Part shown: positions 45,771-55,944 of the stretch, piece after piece
Position numbering within the stretch: the stretch's first letter is position 1
Layout of the letters: every line of letters starts with the position of its first letter
NCBI RefSeq assembly: GCF_035621475.1
Contig: NZ_CP141799.1
Location: 4,948,501 to 5,012,500, forward strand
Direction of reading: 5' to 3'
Source: Pseudomonas paeninsulae
GTDB taxonomy: Bacteria; Pseudomonadota; Gammaproteobacteria; Pseudomonadales; Pseudomonadaceae
Length of the DNA: 64,000 nt
Translations under genes and position numbers: made by a program
Notes under the pieces: model-generated
Databases searched by the model: none
What the model was told of the DNA's origin: nothing
The model's input: the letters and a program-made list of their open reading frames with translations, nothing else

Positions 45771-47210
45771 ATGGCCGCCGACATCGCCTACCTACAAGAC
45801 CCGCAACATAGCCAGCAGCAGATCAGCCAGCTGGAAACCAGCTTCGCCCTGCAACGCCAGGCGTACCAGGCCAACCCAATGCCGTCCGCCGAGCAGCGGC
45901 TGATGTGGCTCAAGGCCCTGAGCGAGCGGCTGAGCAACGAGCGCGACGCGCTGGTCCAGGCGATTTCCCAGGATTTCAGCAACCGTTCGGCCGACGAGAC
46001 CCTGCTCGCCGAACTGATGCCCAGCCTGCACGGCATCCACTACGCCAGCAAACGCATCAAGAAGTGGATGAAACCCTCGCGGCGCAGCGTCGGCATGCAG
46101 TTCCTACCGGCCTCGGCCAAGGTGGTCTACCAGCCGCTCGGTGTGGTCGGCGTTATCGTGCCCTGGAACTACCCGCTGTTTCTGGCCATTGGCCCGCTGG
46201 TTGGCGCGCTCTCGGCCGGCAACCGGGTGATGATCAAGATGAGCGAGTCGACCCCGGCCACCTCGCAACTGATCAAGGAGTTGCTGGCCAAGGTGTTCCC
46301 AGAGGACCTGGTCAGCGTGGTGCTGGGCGAGGCGGAAGTCGGCATGGCCTTCGCCAAGTTGCCGTTCGACCACTTGCTGTTCACCGGCGCCACCAGCATC
46401 GGCAAGCACGTGATGCGCGCCGCTGCCGAGAACCTGACCCCAGTGACCCTGGAGCTGGGCGGCAAGTCGCCGGCCATCGTCTCCGCCACTGTGCCATTGG
46501 CCGACGCCGCCGAGCGCATCGCCTTCGGCAAGACCATGAATGCCGGGCAGACCTGCGTGGCGCCCGACTACGTACTGGTGCCGAGAGACCGCGTGGAAGG
46601 CTTCGTCGAGGCCTACCGCCAGGCGGTACTGAGCTTCTACCCGCAGCTCGAGGACAACCCCGACTACACCGCGATCATCAACGAGCGCCAGCAGCAGCGC
46701 CTCAACGGCTACCTGCGCGATGCCGAGAGCAAGGGCGCGACCCTGGTTGCGCTGTACCCCGAAACCCAGGGCCGGCGCATGCCGCACACCGTTGTATTGA
46801 ATGTCAGCGACGAGATGCAGGTGATGCAGGACGAAATCTTCGGCCCGTTGCTGCCGATCGTCCCCTACGAGGGCATCGAGCAGGCCTTCGCCTACGTCAA
46901 TCAGCGCCCCCGGCCGCTGGCGCTCTACTACTTCGGCTACGACAAGGGCGAACAAGAGCGCGTGCTGCACGAGACCCATTCCGGCGGCGTGTGCCTGAAC
47001 GACACCCTGCTGCACGTAGCCCAGGACGATATGCCGTTCGGCGGCGTTGGCCCATCCGGCATGGGTCATTACCACGGCCACGAAGGCTTCCTGACCTTCA
47101 GCAAGGCCAAGGGCGTGCTGATCAAGCAACGCCTCAATGCCGCCAAGCTGATCTATCCACCCTATGGCAAGACGCTGCACAAGCTGGTCTACAAGCTGTT
47201 CGTGCGCTAG
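45771..47210 (+). CDS. Coniferyl-aldehyde-dehydrogenase-like aldehyde dehydrogenase
   Basis: A 479-residue aldehyde dehydrogenase of the class 3 / coniferyl aldehyde type. VPWNYPLFL holds the conserved Asn, Glu228 is in LELGGKSPAIV and catalytic Cys262 is in NAGQTCVAPDYV. The ending PFGGVGPSGMGHYHGHEGFLTFSKAKGVL and a C-terminal hydrophobic/basic tail are typical. It oxidises hydrophobic or aromatic aldehydes to acids. It is regulated, judging by the operator, by the divergent TetR protein. A GTAGGAGC palindrome follows the stop. Confidence 0.88.
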   Translation: MAADIAYLQDPQHSQQQISQLETSFALQRQAYQANPMPSAEQRLMWLKALSERLSNERDALVQAISQDFSNRSADETLLAELMPSLHGIHYASKRIKKWMKPSRRSVGMQFLPASAKVVYQPLGVVGVIVPWNYPLFLAIGPLVGALSAGNRVMIKMSESTPATSQLIKELLAKVFPEDLVSVVLGEAEVGMAFAKLPFDHLLFTGATSIGKHVMRAAAENLTPVTLELGGKSPAIVSATVPLADAAERIAFGKTMNAGQTCVAPDYVLVPRDRVEGFVEAYRQAVLSFYPQLEDNPDYTAIINERQQQRLNGYLRDAESKGATLVALYPETQGRRMPHTVVLNVSDEMQVMQDEIFGPLLPIVPYEGIEQAFAYVNQRPRPLALYYFGYDKGEQERVLHETHSGGVCLNDTLLHVAQDDMPFGGVGPSGMGHYHGHEGFLTFSKAKGVLIKQRLNAAKLIYPPYGKTLHKLVYKLFVR

Positions 47211-47220
47211 CTCTTCCTTT

Positions 47221-47245
47221 GTAGGAGCGGGCCATGCCCGCGATG
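47221..47245. repeat. GTAGGAGCGGGCCATGCCCGCGA repeat unit
   Basis: A short REP-like unit with inner palindrome GCGGGC..GCCCGC, ten bases after the aldehyde dehydrogenase stop codon. It belongs to the same common class as 50165-50236. Confidence 0.6.
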
Positions 47246-47322
47246 TTTTTGCATGGTCGCTGTCGCAGGCATGGAACTAGGCGCCCCGCCCCCTACACAA
47301 GCCGATCCAGGTGATAACAACA

Positions 47323-47868
47323 ATGAACGACACCACGATTGCCCACCCGCACCTGTCGCGGCGCAACCTGCTGAAAGTCGGCCTGTTCGGCTCGGCCTTT
47401 CTCGCCACTGCCGGGCTGACCGCCAGCCTCAGCGGCTGCTCGGCCAGCACGCCCAAGGTCGGCTTTAGCGTCATCCGCGAATCCGACCTGCCCTTCCTCC
47501 AGGCCCTGATTCCAGTGATGCTGGAAGGCGCGGTGGCTCCAGCGAGGATGGCGCAGGCCGTCAACGGCACCCTCGAAAGCCTCGACTACAGCCTCAACCA
47601 CCTGTCGCCCGAGCTGCTCAAGCTGACCGTGCAACTGTTCGACGTACTGGCCATGCCCCTGACCCGCGGCCCACTGACCGGGGTCTGGGGCAGCTGGCAG
47701 AACGCCTCGGCAGCCGAGGTGCAGGCGTTCCTCAATCGCTGGCAGAACAGCTCCATCGGCCTGCTGAAGATGGGTCATGCCTCCCTGCTGCAACTGGTGA
47801 TGATGAGCTGGTATAGCCGCGCCGAGTCCTGGGCGCATTGCGGCTACCCCGGCCCGCCCACGGTCTAA
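47323..47868 (+). CDS. Tat-exported lipoprotein-like protein
   Basis: A 181-residue protein with a twin-arginine signal (SRRNLLKVGLFGSAFLATAG, about residues 12-31) and a lipobox-like LSGC (Cys about 40). It is therefore probably a folded protein exported by Tat and lipid-anchored. The mature part has helices resembling the small gamma subunit of gluconate-2-dehydrogenase-type complexes, but the match is weak. It lies just before a GMC oxidoreductase, the arrangement of such membrane dehydrogenases. ATG 47323 is preferred over GTG 47311. Confidence 0.75.
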   Translation: MNDTTIAHPHLSRRNLLKVGLFGSAFLATAGLTASLSGCSASTPKVGFSVIRESDLPFLQALIPVMLEGAVAPARMAQAVNGTLESLDYSLNHLSPELLKLTVQLFDVLAMPLTRGPLTGVWGSWQNASAAEVQAFLNRWQNSSIGLLKMGHASLLQLVMMSWYSRAESWAHCGYPGPPTV

Positions 47869-47872
47869 AACC

Positions 47873-47925
47873 CTACGTACGTAGGATGGGCCGGGCCGCG
47901 CAGGTTGAGCGCAGCGCTACCCACC
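47873..47925. repeat. Palindrome and partial intergenic repeat before the GMC gene
   Basis: CTACGTACGTAG (47873-47884) is a perfect 12-base palindrome. GGATGGGCCGGGCC, then GCGCAGGTT and CTACCCACC, echo the GTAGGGTGGGT repeat family. It lies between the Tat-protein gene and the GMC oxidoreductase gene. Confidence 0.5.
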
Positions 47926-47967
47926 GCAGAGCCGCCACACCGGCCCAGAACAACAAGAGAATTCGAA

Positions 47968-49563
47968 ATGCCCGTACCCGACATGTTCAAGCAAGGCCTG
48001 GCCCGCGGCTGGAAAACCTACGACGGCTCGCGCCTGGACAACGACCTGACCCTGGAGGCCGATGTCGCCATCGTCGGCAGCGGCGCAGGCGGCGGCACCA
48101 CGGCGGAGATCCTCAGCGCGGCGGGCTTCAAGGTGCTGCTGATCGAGGAAGGGCCGCTGAAGACCAGCGACGACTTCAAGATGCTCGAGGCCGAGGCTTA
48201 CGCCAGCCTCTACCAGGAAGGTATCGGCCGCATGAGCAAGGATGGCGCCATCACCATCATGCAGGGCCGCGCGGTGGGCGGCACCACCCTGATCAACTGG
48301 ACCTCGAGCTTTCGCACCCCCACACCGACCCTGCAGCACTGGGCCAGGGAGCATGGCGTCACCGGCCACAGCGAGGAGGAGATGGCGCCCTGGTTTGCGT
48401 TGATGGAACAACGCTTGGGCGTTGCGCCCTGGGCCGTAGCGCCCAACGCCAACAACGAGGTGATCCGCAGCGGTTGCGAGAAACTCGGCTACCAGTGGCA
48501 TGTAATCCCGCGCAACGTGCGCGGCTGCTGGAACCTCGGCTACTGCGGCCTGGGCTGTCCGACCAACGCCAAGCAGTCGATGCTGGTCACCACCATCCCG
48601 GCGACCCTGGACCAAGGCGGCGAGCTGCTCTATCTGGCCCGCGCCGAACGCCTGCTGATCGATGGCGAGCGGGTTACCGGCATCGAGTGCCTGGGCATGG
48701 ACGAACGCAGCGTGGCGCCAAACGGCCGCAAGATCCGGGTCAAGGCCAAGCACTATGTCTTGGCCGGCGGCGGCATCAATACGCCGGGAATTCTCTTGCG
48801 CTCCCAGGCGCCGGACCCGCACCAGCGCACCGGCAAGCGCACCTTCCTGCATCTGGTGAACTTCTCCGCCGCGCTATTCGAACAGGTGATCAACCCCTTC
48901 TACGGCGCGCCGCAATCGATCTACTCCGATCACTTCCAGTGGGATGACGGCACGGCTGGCCGCCTGTCCTACAAACTGGAAGTGCCGCCGCTGCAACCGG
49001 CCCTGACCGCCACCCTGCTCGGTCGTTTCGGCATCGACAACGCCATGCGCATGAAGCAGTTGCCCAACACCAACGTGATGCTGGCCCTGCTGCGCGACGG
49101 CTTTCACCCGGACAGCGCCGAAGGCACTGTCGAGTTGCGTGACGACGGCAGCCCGGTGCTTGACTATCAGATGACCGATTACACCTGGGATGGCGTGCGC
49201 CGCGCCTATCACAGCATGGCCGAGATCCAGTTTGCCGCCGGCGCCAAGGCGGTGTTGCCCCTGCATGCCGACGCCGGCTACGTAAAGACCCTTGGCGAAG
49301 CCAGGCGCCTGATCGACAGCTTGAGCCTGGAAATTTACCGCACCCGCCTGGGCAGCGCCCACGTCATGGGCGGTTGCGCCATGGGCGAAGACCCGCGCCT
49401 GGCGGTCACCGACAGTCAGGGCCGGCATCACCAGCTGGCCAACCTGTCGATCCACGACGGCTCGCTGTTCCCCACCAGCATCGGCGCCAACCCGCAACTG
49501 TCGATCTACGGCCTGACCGCGCAGCTGGCAACCCAACTGGCCGAGCGCCTCAAGCACGCCTGA
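47968..49563 (+). CDS. GMC-family FAD oxidoreductase
   Basis: A 531-residue flavoprotein. The FAD motif VAIVGSGAGGGTTAEIL is at residues 33-49, followed by LIEEGP, the GRAVGGTTLINW signature, the AGGGINTPGILLRSQ motif and the C-terminal catalytic region AHVMGGCAMGEDPRLAV...GLTAQLATQLAE. Cys-rich RGCWNLGYCGLGCPTNAKQ could bind an iron-sulphur cluster as in some alcohol dehydrogenases of this family. No signal peptide is seen; export might occur with the Tat partner. With the upstream aldehyde dehydrogenase it suggests alcohol to aldehyde to acid oxidation. Confidence 0.9.
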   Translation: MPVPDMFKQGLARGWKTYDGSRLDNDLTLEADVAIVGSGAGGGTTAEILSAAGFKVLLIEEGPLKTSDDFKMLEAEAYASLYQEGIGRMSKDGAITIMQGRAVGGTTLINWTSSFRTPTPTLQHWAREHGVTGHSEEEMAPWFALMEQRLGVAPWAVAPNANNEVIRSGCEKLGYQWHVIPRNVRGCWNLGYCGLGCPTNAKQSMLVTTIPATLDQGGELLYLARAERLLIDGERVTGIECLGMDERSVAPNGRKIRVKAKHYVLAGGGINTPGILLRSQAPDPHQRTGKRTFLHLVNFSAALFEQVINPFYGAPQSIYSDHFQWDDGTAGRLSYKLEVPPLQPALTATLLGRFGIDNAMRMKQLPNTNVMLALLRDGFHPDSAEGTVELRDDGSPVLDYQMTDYTWDGVRRAYHSMAEIQFAAGAKAVLPLHADAGYVKTLGEARRLIDSLSLEIYRTRLGSAHVMGGCAMGEDPRLAVTDSQGRHHQLANLSIHDGSLFPTSIGANPQLSIYGLTAQLATQLAERLKHA

Positions 49564-49575
49564 TCGCCGGGCATT

Positions 49576-49597
49576 CACGAGCCCCGCCGGGCTCGTG
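49576..49597 (+). terminator. Hairpin after the GMC gene
   Basis: CACGAGCCC-CGCC-GGGCTCGTG, a perfect 9-base stem 12 bases after the stop codon. No T-run follows, so it may be a Rho-assisted end or stabilising hairpin. Confidence 0.5.
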
Positions 49598-49611
49598 TGG
49601 CACACGCCTGA

Positions 49612-50154
<543 letters not shown>

Positions 50155-50164
50155 GCGACCACCC

Positions 50165-50623
<459 letters not shown>

Positions 50624-50627
50624 CGCC

Positions 50628-52337
50628 ATGCACCGCCTGAATCTCGGCGCGCTGCCCTGGCGCCTGTTCACCAGTTCGCTGTTGCTGCTGCTCGCCCTGG
50701 GCTTGCAGGCAGCCGAACAACCCGGACGCGCGGCCATCGCCAGCGCCCACCCCGCCGCCACTGTCGCCGGCCAGGAAACCCTGGCTCTGGGCGGCAATGC
50801 CTTCGATGCGGCGGTCGCCATCAGCGCTGCCCTGGCCGTGGCCGAGCCTTACAGTTCGGGCCTGGGTGGCGGCGGTTTCTTTCTGCTGCGTGAAGCCGGC
50901 GAACAACCCACCTATCGTTTTCTCGACGCCCGCGAGCGAGCGCCTCTGGCCGCTCACGTCGACCTCTACCGGCGTGACGGCGAGGTACAGAAGCCGCTAT
51001 CGCTCAACGGCCCGCTGGCCGCCGCCATTCCCGGACTGCCCGCCGCATTGGTACTGCTGGCTGAACGCTTCGGCCGGCTGCCGCTACGCGACTCGCTGGC
51101 CCCGGCAATTCGCCTGGCCCGCGACGGCATCAGCATCGACAGGGTCTACCGCGAGCGGGCGAGCTGGCGCTTGGCCGCCCTGCGCGACGACTCGGAAAGC
51201 GCGCGGATTTTCCTCGACGATGAACGCGATATCCCCGCAGAGTTCTCCCTGCTGCGCCAACCGGAGCTGGCCACGACCCTGGAACGCCTGGCCCGCGACG
51301 GCCATGCCGGCTTCTATGCCGGAGATATCGCCGAGAAGCTGGTCAGTGGCGTGCGCGCTGCCGGCGGCATCTGGTCGTTGCGCGACCTGGCCGAGTACCA
51401 GATCGTCGAACGTCACCCCCTGCGCGTGCCCCTGGCTGATGGTCGCGAGCTGATCAGTGCGCCGCCTCCTTCGGCGGGCGGCCTAGCCCTGGCGCAGAGC
51501 CTGCTGATTTTGCAGCAACTGCCATGGCGCCAGGCCGAACCGGTGCAACGCACGCATTTTGTCGTCGAAACGCTGCGCCGTGCCTACCGCGATCGCGGCC
51601 TGCTCGGCGACCCGGACTTTGTCGCCAATCCGCAAGAGCAGTTGCTCGCGCCAAGCTATATAAACCAACTGGCTGGCAGCATCGAGCCAGATAAAGCCAC
51701 GTCCAGCGACAGCCTGCCACCTGCTGGTGGCTGGCACGAAGGCGACCATACCACCCACTTCTCGGTGCTCGATGCTGACGGCAATGCAGTGGCCGCAACC
51801 TTGTCGATCAATCTGCCGTTTGGCGCCGCCTTCATCGCTCCCGGCACCGGCGTGCTGCTCAACGACGAGATGGACGACTTCGCCGCCGATGTCCAGGGCG
51901 CCAATGCCTACGGCCTGGTCGGCAGCCCGGCCAACGCCATCGCCGCCGGTAAGCGCCCGCTGTCGAGCATGAGCCCGAGCTTTATCGAAAGCCCCAGCGA
52001 GTTCGCCAGCTTCGGCACCCCTGGCGGCAGCCGCATCCCGAGCATGGTGCTGCTGGCTATGCTCGAGTACTTCGATGGCCAACCGATTGCCCGCTGGCCG
52101 AGCGTCGCCCGCTATCACCATCAATATCGCCCGGATCTGATCGAGCACGAACCGAATACCTTCAGCCCGGCGCAAATTGCCGCCCTGCGCGCCCGCGGCC
52201 ATCAACTCAAGGCTCTGGAGCGCAGTTACGGTAACCAGCAGGTGCTGTTCTGGGACAAGCAGGGCAACCAGGTCGAGGCGGCCAGCGACCCACGCGGCGT
52301 CGGCACCAGCGCAGTGGTTAAGCCACCACGGCGGTAG
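50628..52337 (+). CDS. ggt: Gamma-glutamyltransferase
   Basis: A 569-residue periplasmic Ntn-hydrolase. The signal peptide is about residues 1-29. NAFDAAVAISAALAVAEPYSSGLGGGGFFL marks the family, and the self-cleaving and catalytic Thr375 is in GDHTTHFSVLD. SMSPSF and GTPGGSRIPSMV complete the active site of the small subunit. It hydrolyses or transfers gamma-glutamyl groups, for instance from glutathione. It is 4 bases after the ferredoxin gene, so probably co-transcribed. Confidence 0.94.
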   Translation: MHRLNLGALPWRLFTSSLLLLLALGLQAAEQPGRAAIASAHPAATVAGQETLALGGNAFDAAVAISAALAVAEPYSSGLGGGGFFLLREAGEQPTYRFLDARERAPLAAHVDLYRRDGEVQKPLSLNGPLAAAIPGLPAALVLLAERFGRLPLRDSLAPAIRLARDGISIDRVYRERASWRLAALRDDSESARIFLDDERDIPAEFSLLRQPELATTLERLARDGHAGFYAGDIAEKLVSGVRAAGGIWSLRDLAEYQIVERHPLRVPLADGRELISAPPPSAGGLALAQSLLILQQLPWRQAEPVQRTHFVVETLRRAYRDRGLLGDPDFVANPQEQLLAPSYINQLAGSIEPDKATSSDSLPPAGGWHEGDHTTHFSVLDADGNAVAATLSINLPFGAAFIAPGTGVLLNDEMDDFAADVQGANAYGLVGSPANAIAAGKRPLSSMSPSFIESPSEFASFGTPGGSRIPSMVLLAMLEYFDGQPIARWPSVARYHHQYRPDLIEHEPNTFSPAQIAALRARGHQLKALERSYGNQQVLFWDKQGNQVEAASDPRGVGTSAVVKPPRR

Positions 52338-52377
52338 CTAGCGCCGAGCAAGCCTGGCAACGCGGGCCACTGATACC

Positions 52378-54231
52378 TCAATCCAACTGAATCAACGGGC
52401 CATCCTCGGCCACCAGTTGGCGCAACGGGCGGAACAGCTCGTTACCCTCACCCTGCCCGAGCAGCAGTACGTTGCGCAGACTCTGGGTGATACGGCTGAC
52501 ATAGCCCAGGTCATTCATCAGCGAACTGGCCTGCTGGCCATCCAGCCGGCGTTCACGCACGGCGGCGAACAGGCGCTGGCGAAAGCCACTGTCGAAGGCT
52601 GCCGCCCCTTCGTCGAACTGCCGCAGGCGCTCATCCAAGAGCGTATCTGGCAGTTCGAGCCGACCCAGTTCGCGTACCTCGTGAAGCACCCCGAGCAGGT
52701 GTCGACGCAGCTCGACATAGCTCTGACGGGCACTGCTGTCGTCCTGGTGCAGGTAGCGGCCGAGATTCTTCTGCAAGTGCTTGGCATCTTTCACCGCGTC
52801 CACCAGTTGCAGCGCCGCCAGCTGACAGCTGACCCAGAAGTGCTGATGCGCCTCATCGAGGCTGACTTCCAGGCGACTCATGAAACTCAGCAAGTCGCTG
52901 TACACGCCCTTGATATGCCGCTGGTAGAGCTGTTCGGCATCCAGCGCACGGGGATCGGGGCGGGCGCTCAGCAGGCGTTCGTCCTGACGGCTGCGCTCGA
53001 GCTGATCCACCGGCACATAGAGCGCGTGGCAAATCACCTCCAGACTGAGACGGGCCAGGTGCTGCAACTCCAGCACCACTGCTTGAGCCGCGCTGTCGGC
53101 ACTGGCCAGGGCACTGTCGTCGAGATAACGCGCGCGCGTCGGCTCAGTCGCCGGCTCGGCCAGCTCGGTGATCAGCACCCGCGGTTCTTCGCGGTCCGGC
53201 AGCCAGCGTTCCAGCAGGCCCGCCAGCGCACCCTGCCACGGCCAGAACAAGCTCACGCCCATGGCATTGAACAGGGTATGGAACAGCGCCAGTTGAATCA
53301 GCAGGTTGCCGCCAAGGCCCAGCGGCGCCGTCAGCCACTGCACCAGAATCGCCAACGGCACCAGCAGGGCCAGCGCCAGGGCTCCGCTGCTCAGGTTGAA
53401 CAGCACATGCGCCAAGGCCAGCCGCTGTCCGGCGCGCGAGCCGCCGAGGGCGCCGATCACCGCCGTTACCGTACTGCCCAGGTTTGAGCCAATGGCGATT
53501 GCCAAGCCCTGCTCCAACGCCAGCTGGCCACCCGCCAGGGCGGTCAGGGTGAGCATCAGGGTGGCATGGCTGGACTGCAGCAACACCGTGATCAGCAAGC
53601 CTGCACCAGTAAACAGCAGATGGCCGGCAATGCCGGGCAGCTGGTACTGCAGGGGGTCGAAGTCGCCGGCCACGCTGGAGAAGCCGGCCTTCATCTGGTC
53701 GATGCCAAGAAACAGGAACGCCACACCCAACACCACCCGGCCGACAGCAGGCCCTCGCGGACCGGTGAAACTGCCGAGCACGCCAAACACCAGCAGAGGC
53801 AACGCCAGGGGGCCGAGACTGACGTTCTGCCCAGCCAGGGCCAGCAGCCAGATACCGCTGGTGGTGCCCAGGTTGGCACCAAACAGGATGGCGATTCCCG
53901 CCGCCAACTGGATCAGGCCGGTACTGAGGAAGGCGATGGTCAGCAGCGACACCAGAGAACTGGACTGCACCAGCATGGTGGCGCTCACGCCGAACATCAG
54001 GCTTTTGAAGGGCGTGGCAGTGCTCAGCGCCAGCAGGCGCTCCAGTTTGCCGCCGGCCAGCTGGCGCAGCCCCTCCTCGAGGCACTGCATGCCGAACAGG
54101 AACAGCGCCAGGCCGGCGCACAAGCCAAGCCAGCCGGCACTGAACCAGAAGCTCAGGGCCAGCAGGGCAAACAGGAAAATCCAGCTAAACGACCGTAATC
54201 GCAGAAGCAGGCCGCGGCCGGCGTCAGGCAT
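52378..54231 (-). CDS. Na/Pi-cotransporter-family protein with PhoU-like domain
   Basis: A 617-residue membrane protein. The N-terminal half has eight or more helices and the two inverted PNaS repeats with QSS motifs (TMLVQSSSLVSLLTIA near 85 and [20 protein letters not shown] near 215). GANLGTTSG and GSNLGSTVTA are the paired glycine turns. The C-terminal soluble half (about residues 370-617) is helical and PhoU-like. It likely moves phosphate with sodium or controls cell phosphate balance. It is convergent with ggt and 21 bases after the small exported-protein gene. Confidence 0.9.
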   Translation of the reverse strand: MPDAGRGLLLRLRSFSWIFLFALLALSFWFSAGWLGLCAGLALFLFGMQCLEEGLRQLAGGKLERLLALSTATPFKSLMFGVSATMLVQSSSLVSLLTIAFLSTGLIQLAAGIAILFGANLGTTSGIWLLALAGQNVSLGPLALPLLVFGVLGSFTGPRGPAVGRVVLGVAFLFLGIDQMKAGFSSVAGDFDPLQYQLPGIAGHLLFTGAGLLITVLLQSSHATLMLTLTALAGGQLALEQGLAIAIGSNLGSTVTAVIGALGGSRAGQRLALAHVLFNLSSGALALALLVPLAILVQWLTAPLGLGGNLLIQLALFHTLFNAMGVSLFWPWQGALAGLLERWLPDREEPRVLITELAEPATEPTRARYLDDSALASADSAAQAVVLELQHLARLSLEVICHALYVPVDQLERSRQDERLLSARPDPRALDAEQLYQRHIKGVYSDLLSFMSRLEVSLDEAHQHFWVSCQLAALQLVDAVKDAKHLQKNLGRYLHQDDSSARQSYVELRRHLLGVLHEVRELGRLELPDTLLDERLRQFDEGAAAFDSGFRQRLFAAVRERRLDGQQASSLMNDLGYVSRITQSLRNVLLLGQGEGNELFRPLRQLVAEDGPLIQLD

Positions 54232-54252
54232 TCAGTGTGCGTTCAAGCGCAA

Positions 54253-54591
54253 TCACTGGCGCTTGTTGTAGCCATCCCCGGTGCACCCTAGGCAGCGCAC
54301 GAAGGCCGCCTTGCCCGGCTCGACCACCAGGGCCCGGCCGGCATCACCAATACCACCACCGGTAGCGGCGAACGGCAGCGCCACGACAAATACACCGGCA
54401 CCGATCACGGTGGCAGCGATCAGCAAGGGACGAGCAATCAGCAGATCCGCCACCATCGAGAAGGCGTCTGGCGCCTCGGCGGTGTAGAGCGGATCGCCAC
54501 TGGCGTTTTGCACCACTTCCGCCTGTGCCGGCAGCGCCAGCAAGCCAGCGGTCAGCGCCAGGACAACAGCGGTTGAGGGAAACAGTTTCAT
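54253..54591 (-). CDS. Small exported protein of unknown function
   Basis: A 112-residue protein. The signal peptide [24 protein letters not shown] is cleaved after Ala24. One more membrane helix lies at about residues 52-75, and a C-terminal [15 protein letters not shown] bears a CxxC pair. I do not recognise the family beyond similar small Pseudomonas proteins beside the Na/Pi carrier. GGAGG lies in the upstream region (about 15 bases before ATG). It probably forms a two-gene unit with the carrier. Confidence 0.65.
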   Translation of the reverse strand: MKLFPSTAVVLALTAGLLALPAQAEVVQNASGDPLYTAEAPDAFSMVADLLIARPLLIAATVIGAGVFVVALPFAATGGGIGDAGRALVVEPGKAAFVRCLGCTGDGYNKRQ

Positions 54592-54692
54592 CGGGGCGAT
54601 CCTTCAGCTATTAGGAGGCAGTGCCAGTAACTATAACAGTGCTCTTGAAATTGTCAGCGTGACGCCCGTCAATCGCATGAAAAGCGTTCGCG

Positions 54693-54890
54693 AGTTTTTT
54701 TCACAACCGCTCAGAGGTTGTGAAAATATCGAGCGCCGTCGCGAGGCCGTCTCCAGGCGTTCGCGGCAAGGCGCATTGCGTGAAAAGCAAGGGAGTTTAG
54801 TGAGCTAAATGACCCTGCTTTTCACGTAGCGCAACGCCGCTGCGGTCGCTTGGAGGCGGCCGCAGTAGGCGAGAGTTTTTTCACCACCGC
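54693..54890. repeat. Full family 1 palindromic element at the mutM stop codon
   Basis: About 200 bases that fold as one long imperfect inverted repeat of roughly 80-base arms. It opens with hairpin TTTTCACAACC/GGTTGTGAAAA (54698-54726). The centre is GTGAAAAGCAAGGG...CCCTGCTTTTCAC around an AGTTTAGTGAGCTAAAT loop. The right end GAGAGTTTTTTCACCACCGC touches the mutM stop codon. No gene lies inside. Partial copies are at 1228-1282 and 31520-31651. Confidence 0.8.
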
Positions 54891-55703
54891 TTAGCGCTGG
54901 CAACGTGGGCAATAGACACTGGCGCGCTGCCCCAGCTTGAGTTCACGCAGGGTGGTGCCGCAGATTTTGCAAAATTCACCGCCGCGCCCATAGACGAACA
55001 ACTCCTGCTGAAAATAACCCGGCTGACCGTCGCCACCGACGAAGTCGCGCAAGGTGGTGCCGCCGCGCTCGATGGCATGGACGAGGATGCGTTTGATCTG
55101 CGCGCCCAGGGTCATATAGCGCGCCCGGGAAATCGAACCGGCTTCGCGCCGGGGATCGATACCGGCGGCGAATAACGCTTCGCTCGCATAGATATTACCG
55201 ACCCCGACCACCACGGTGTTGTCCATGATGAAGGGCTTGACCGCCATCGAACGACCTCGCGATTGCTGAAACAAGCGCTCGCCGTCGAACGACTCGGTCA
55301 GCGGTTCCGGACCGAGCTTGCTGAGCAGCACGTGATGCAAGGGATCAGTGCTCCAGAGCAGCGCGCCGAACCGCCGTGGATCGGTGTAACGCAGGGCCAG
55401 ACCGGACTCCAGTTCGATGTCCACATGCTCATGCTTGGCCGCCGGCAGGCCACACTCAACCAGGCGCAGGCTGCCGGACATGCCCAGGTGACTGATCAGG
55501 CTACCGGTCTCGGCCTTGATCAGCAGGTATTTGGCCCGCCGCTCGACACACTCGATGCGCTGCCCTGACAAGCGCACATCCAGGTCTTCCGGGATCGGCC
55601 AGCGCAAACGACGCTCGCGCACAATCACTTGGGTAACCCGCTGACCTTCGAGAAAGGGAGCGATACCGCGGCGGGTGGTTTCGACTTCAGGCAGTTCAGG
55701 CAT
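54891..55703 (-). CDS. mutM: Formamidopyrimidine-DNA glycosylase
   Basis: A 270-residue DNA repair enzyme that removes 8-oxoguanine and formamidopyrimidines. The N-terminus [14 protein letters not shown] gives the catalytic Pro1/Glu2 after Met removal. The loop GMSGSLR, the helix-two-turn-helix region [17 protein letters not shown] and the C-terminal zinc finger (CKIC...CPRC) are all present. ATG 55703 is used because the family requires MPELPE; the TTG two codons earlier is unlikely. Confidence 0.96.
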   Translation of the reverse strand: MPELPEVETTRRGIAPFLEGQRVTQVIVRERRLRWPIPEDLDVRLSGQRIECVERRAKYLLIKAETGSLISHLGMSGSLRLVECGLPAAKHEHVDIELESGLALRYTDPRRFGALLWSTDPLHHVLLSKLGPEPLTESFDGERLFQQSRGRSMAVKPFIMDNTVVVGVGNIYASEALFAAGIDPRREAGSISRARYMTLGAQIKRILVHAIERGGTTLRDFVGGDGQPGYFQQELFVYGRGGEFCKICGTTLRELKLGQRASVYCPRCQR

Positions 55704-55944
55704 GGGCAATCAATCAAGCAGACACGCTGGATGGCGGGCGTCTACCTTAGCAGGAAACCGCCCCGATCCAGGCGTTGGCGATGCCGGTGAACAGTCAGGC
55801 AACGGACGCCGGGCGGGCATCACTAAGCGGGTCGAGGGCGCATGGAAATGACCAAGCCTCGACATCGCGAGGCTCTATCCACCAGGGCAAGACACCGCGC
55901 CATGTGCGCAAACCAGCCCGACGGGCCGGTTTGGCGCGAGCCGA

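Noticed and set aside
47311..47322. GTG start for the Tat-exported protein
   Set aside because: The ATG at 47323 gives a normal Tat signal; the extra four residues add nothing recognisable.
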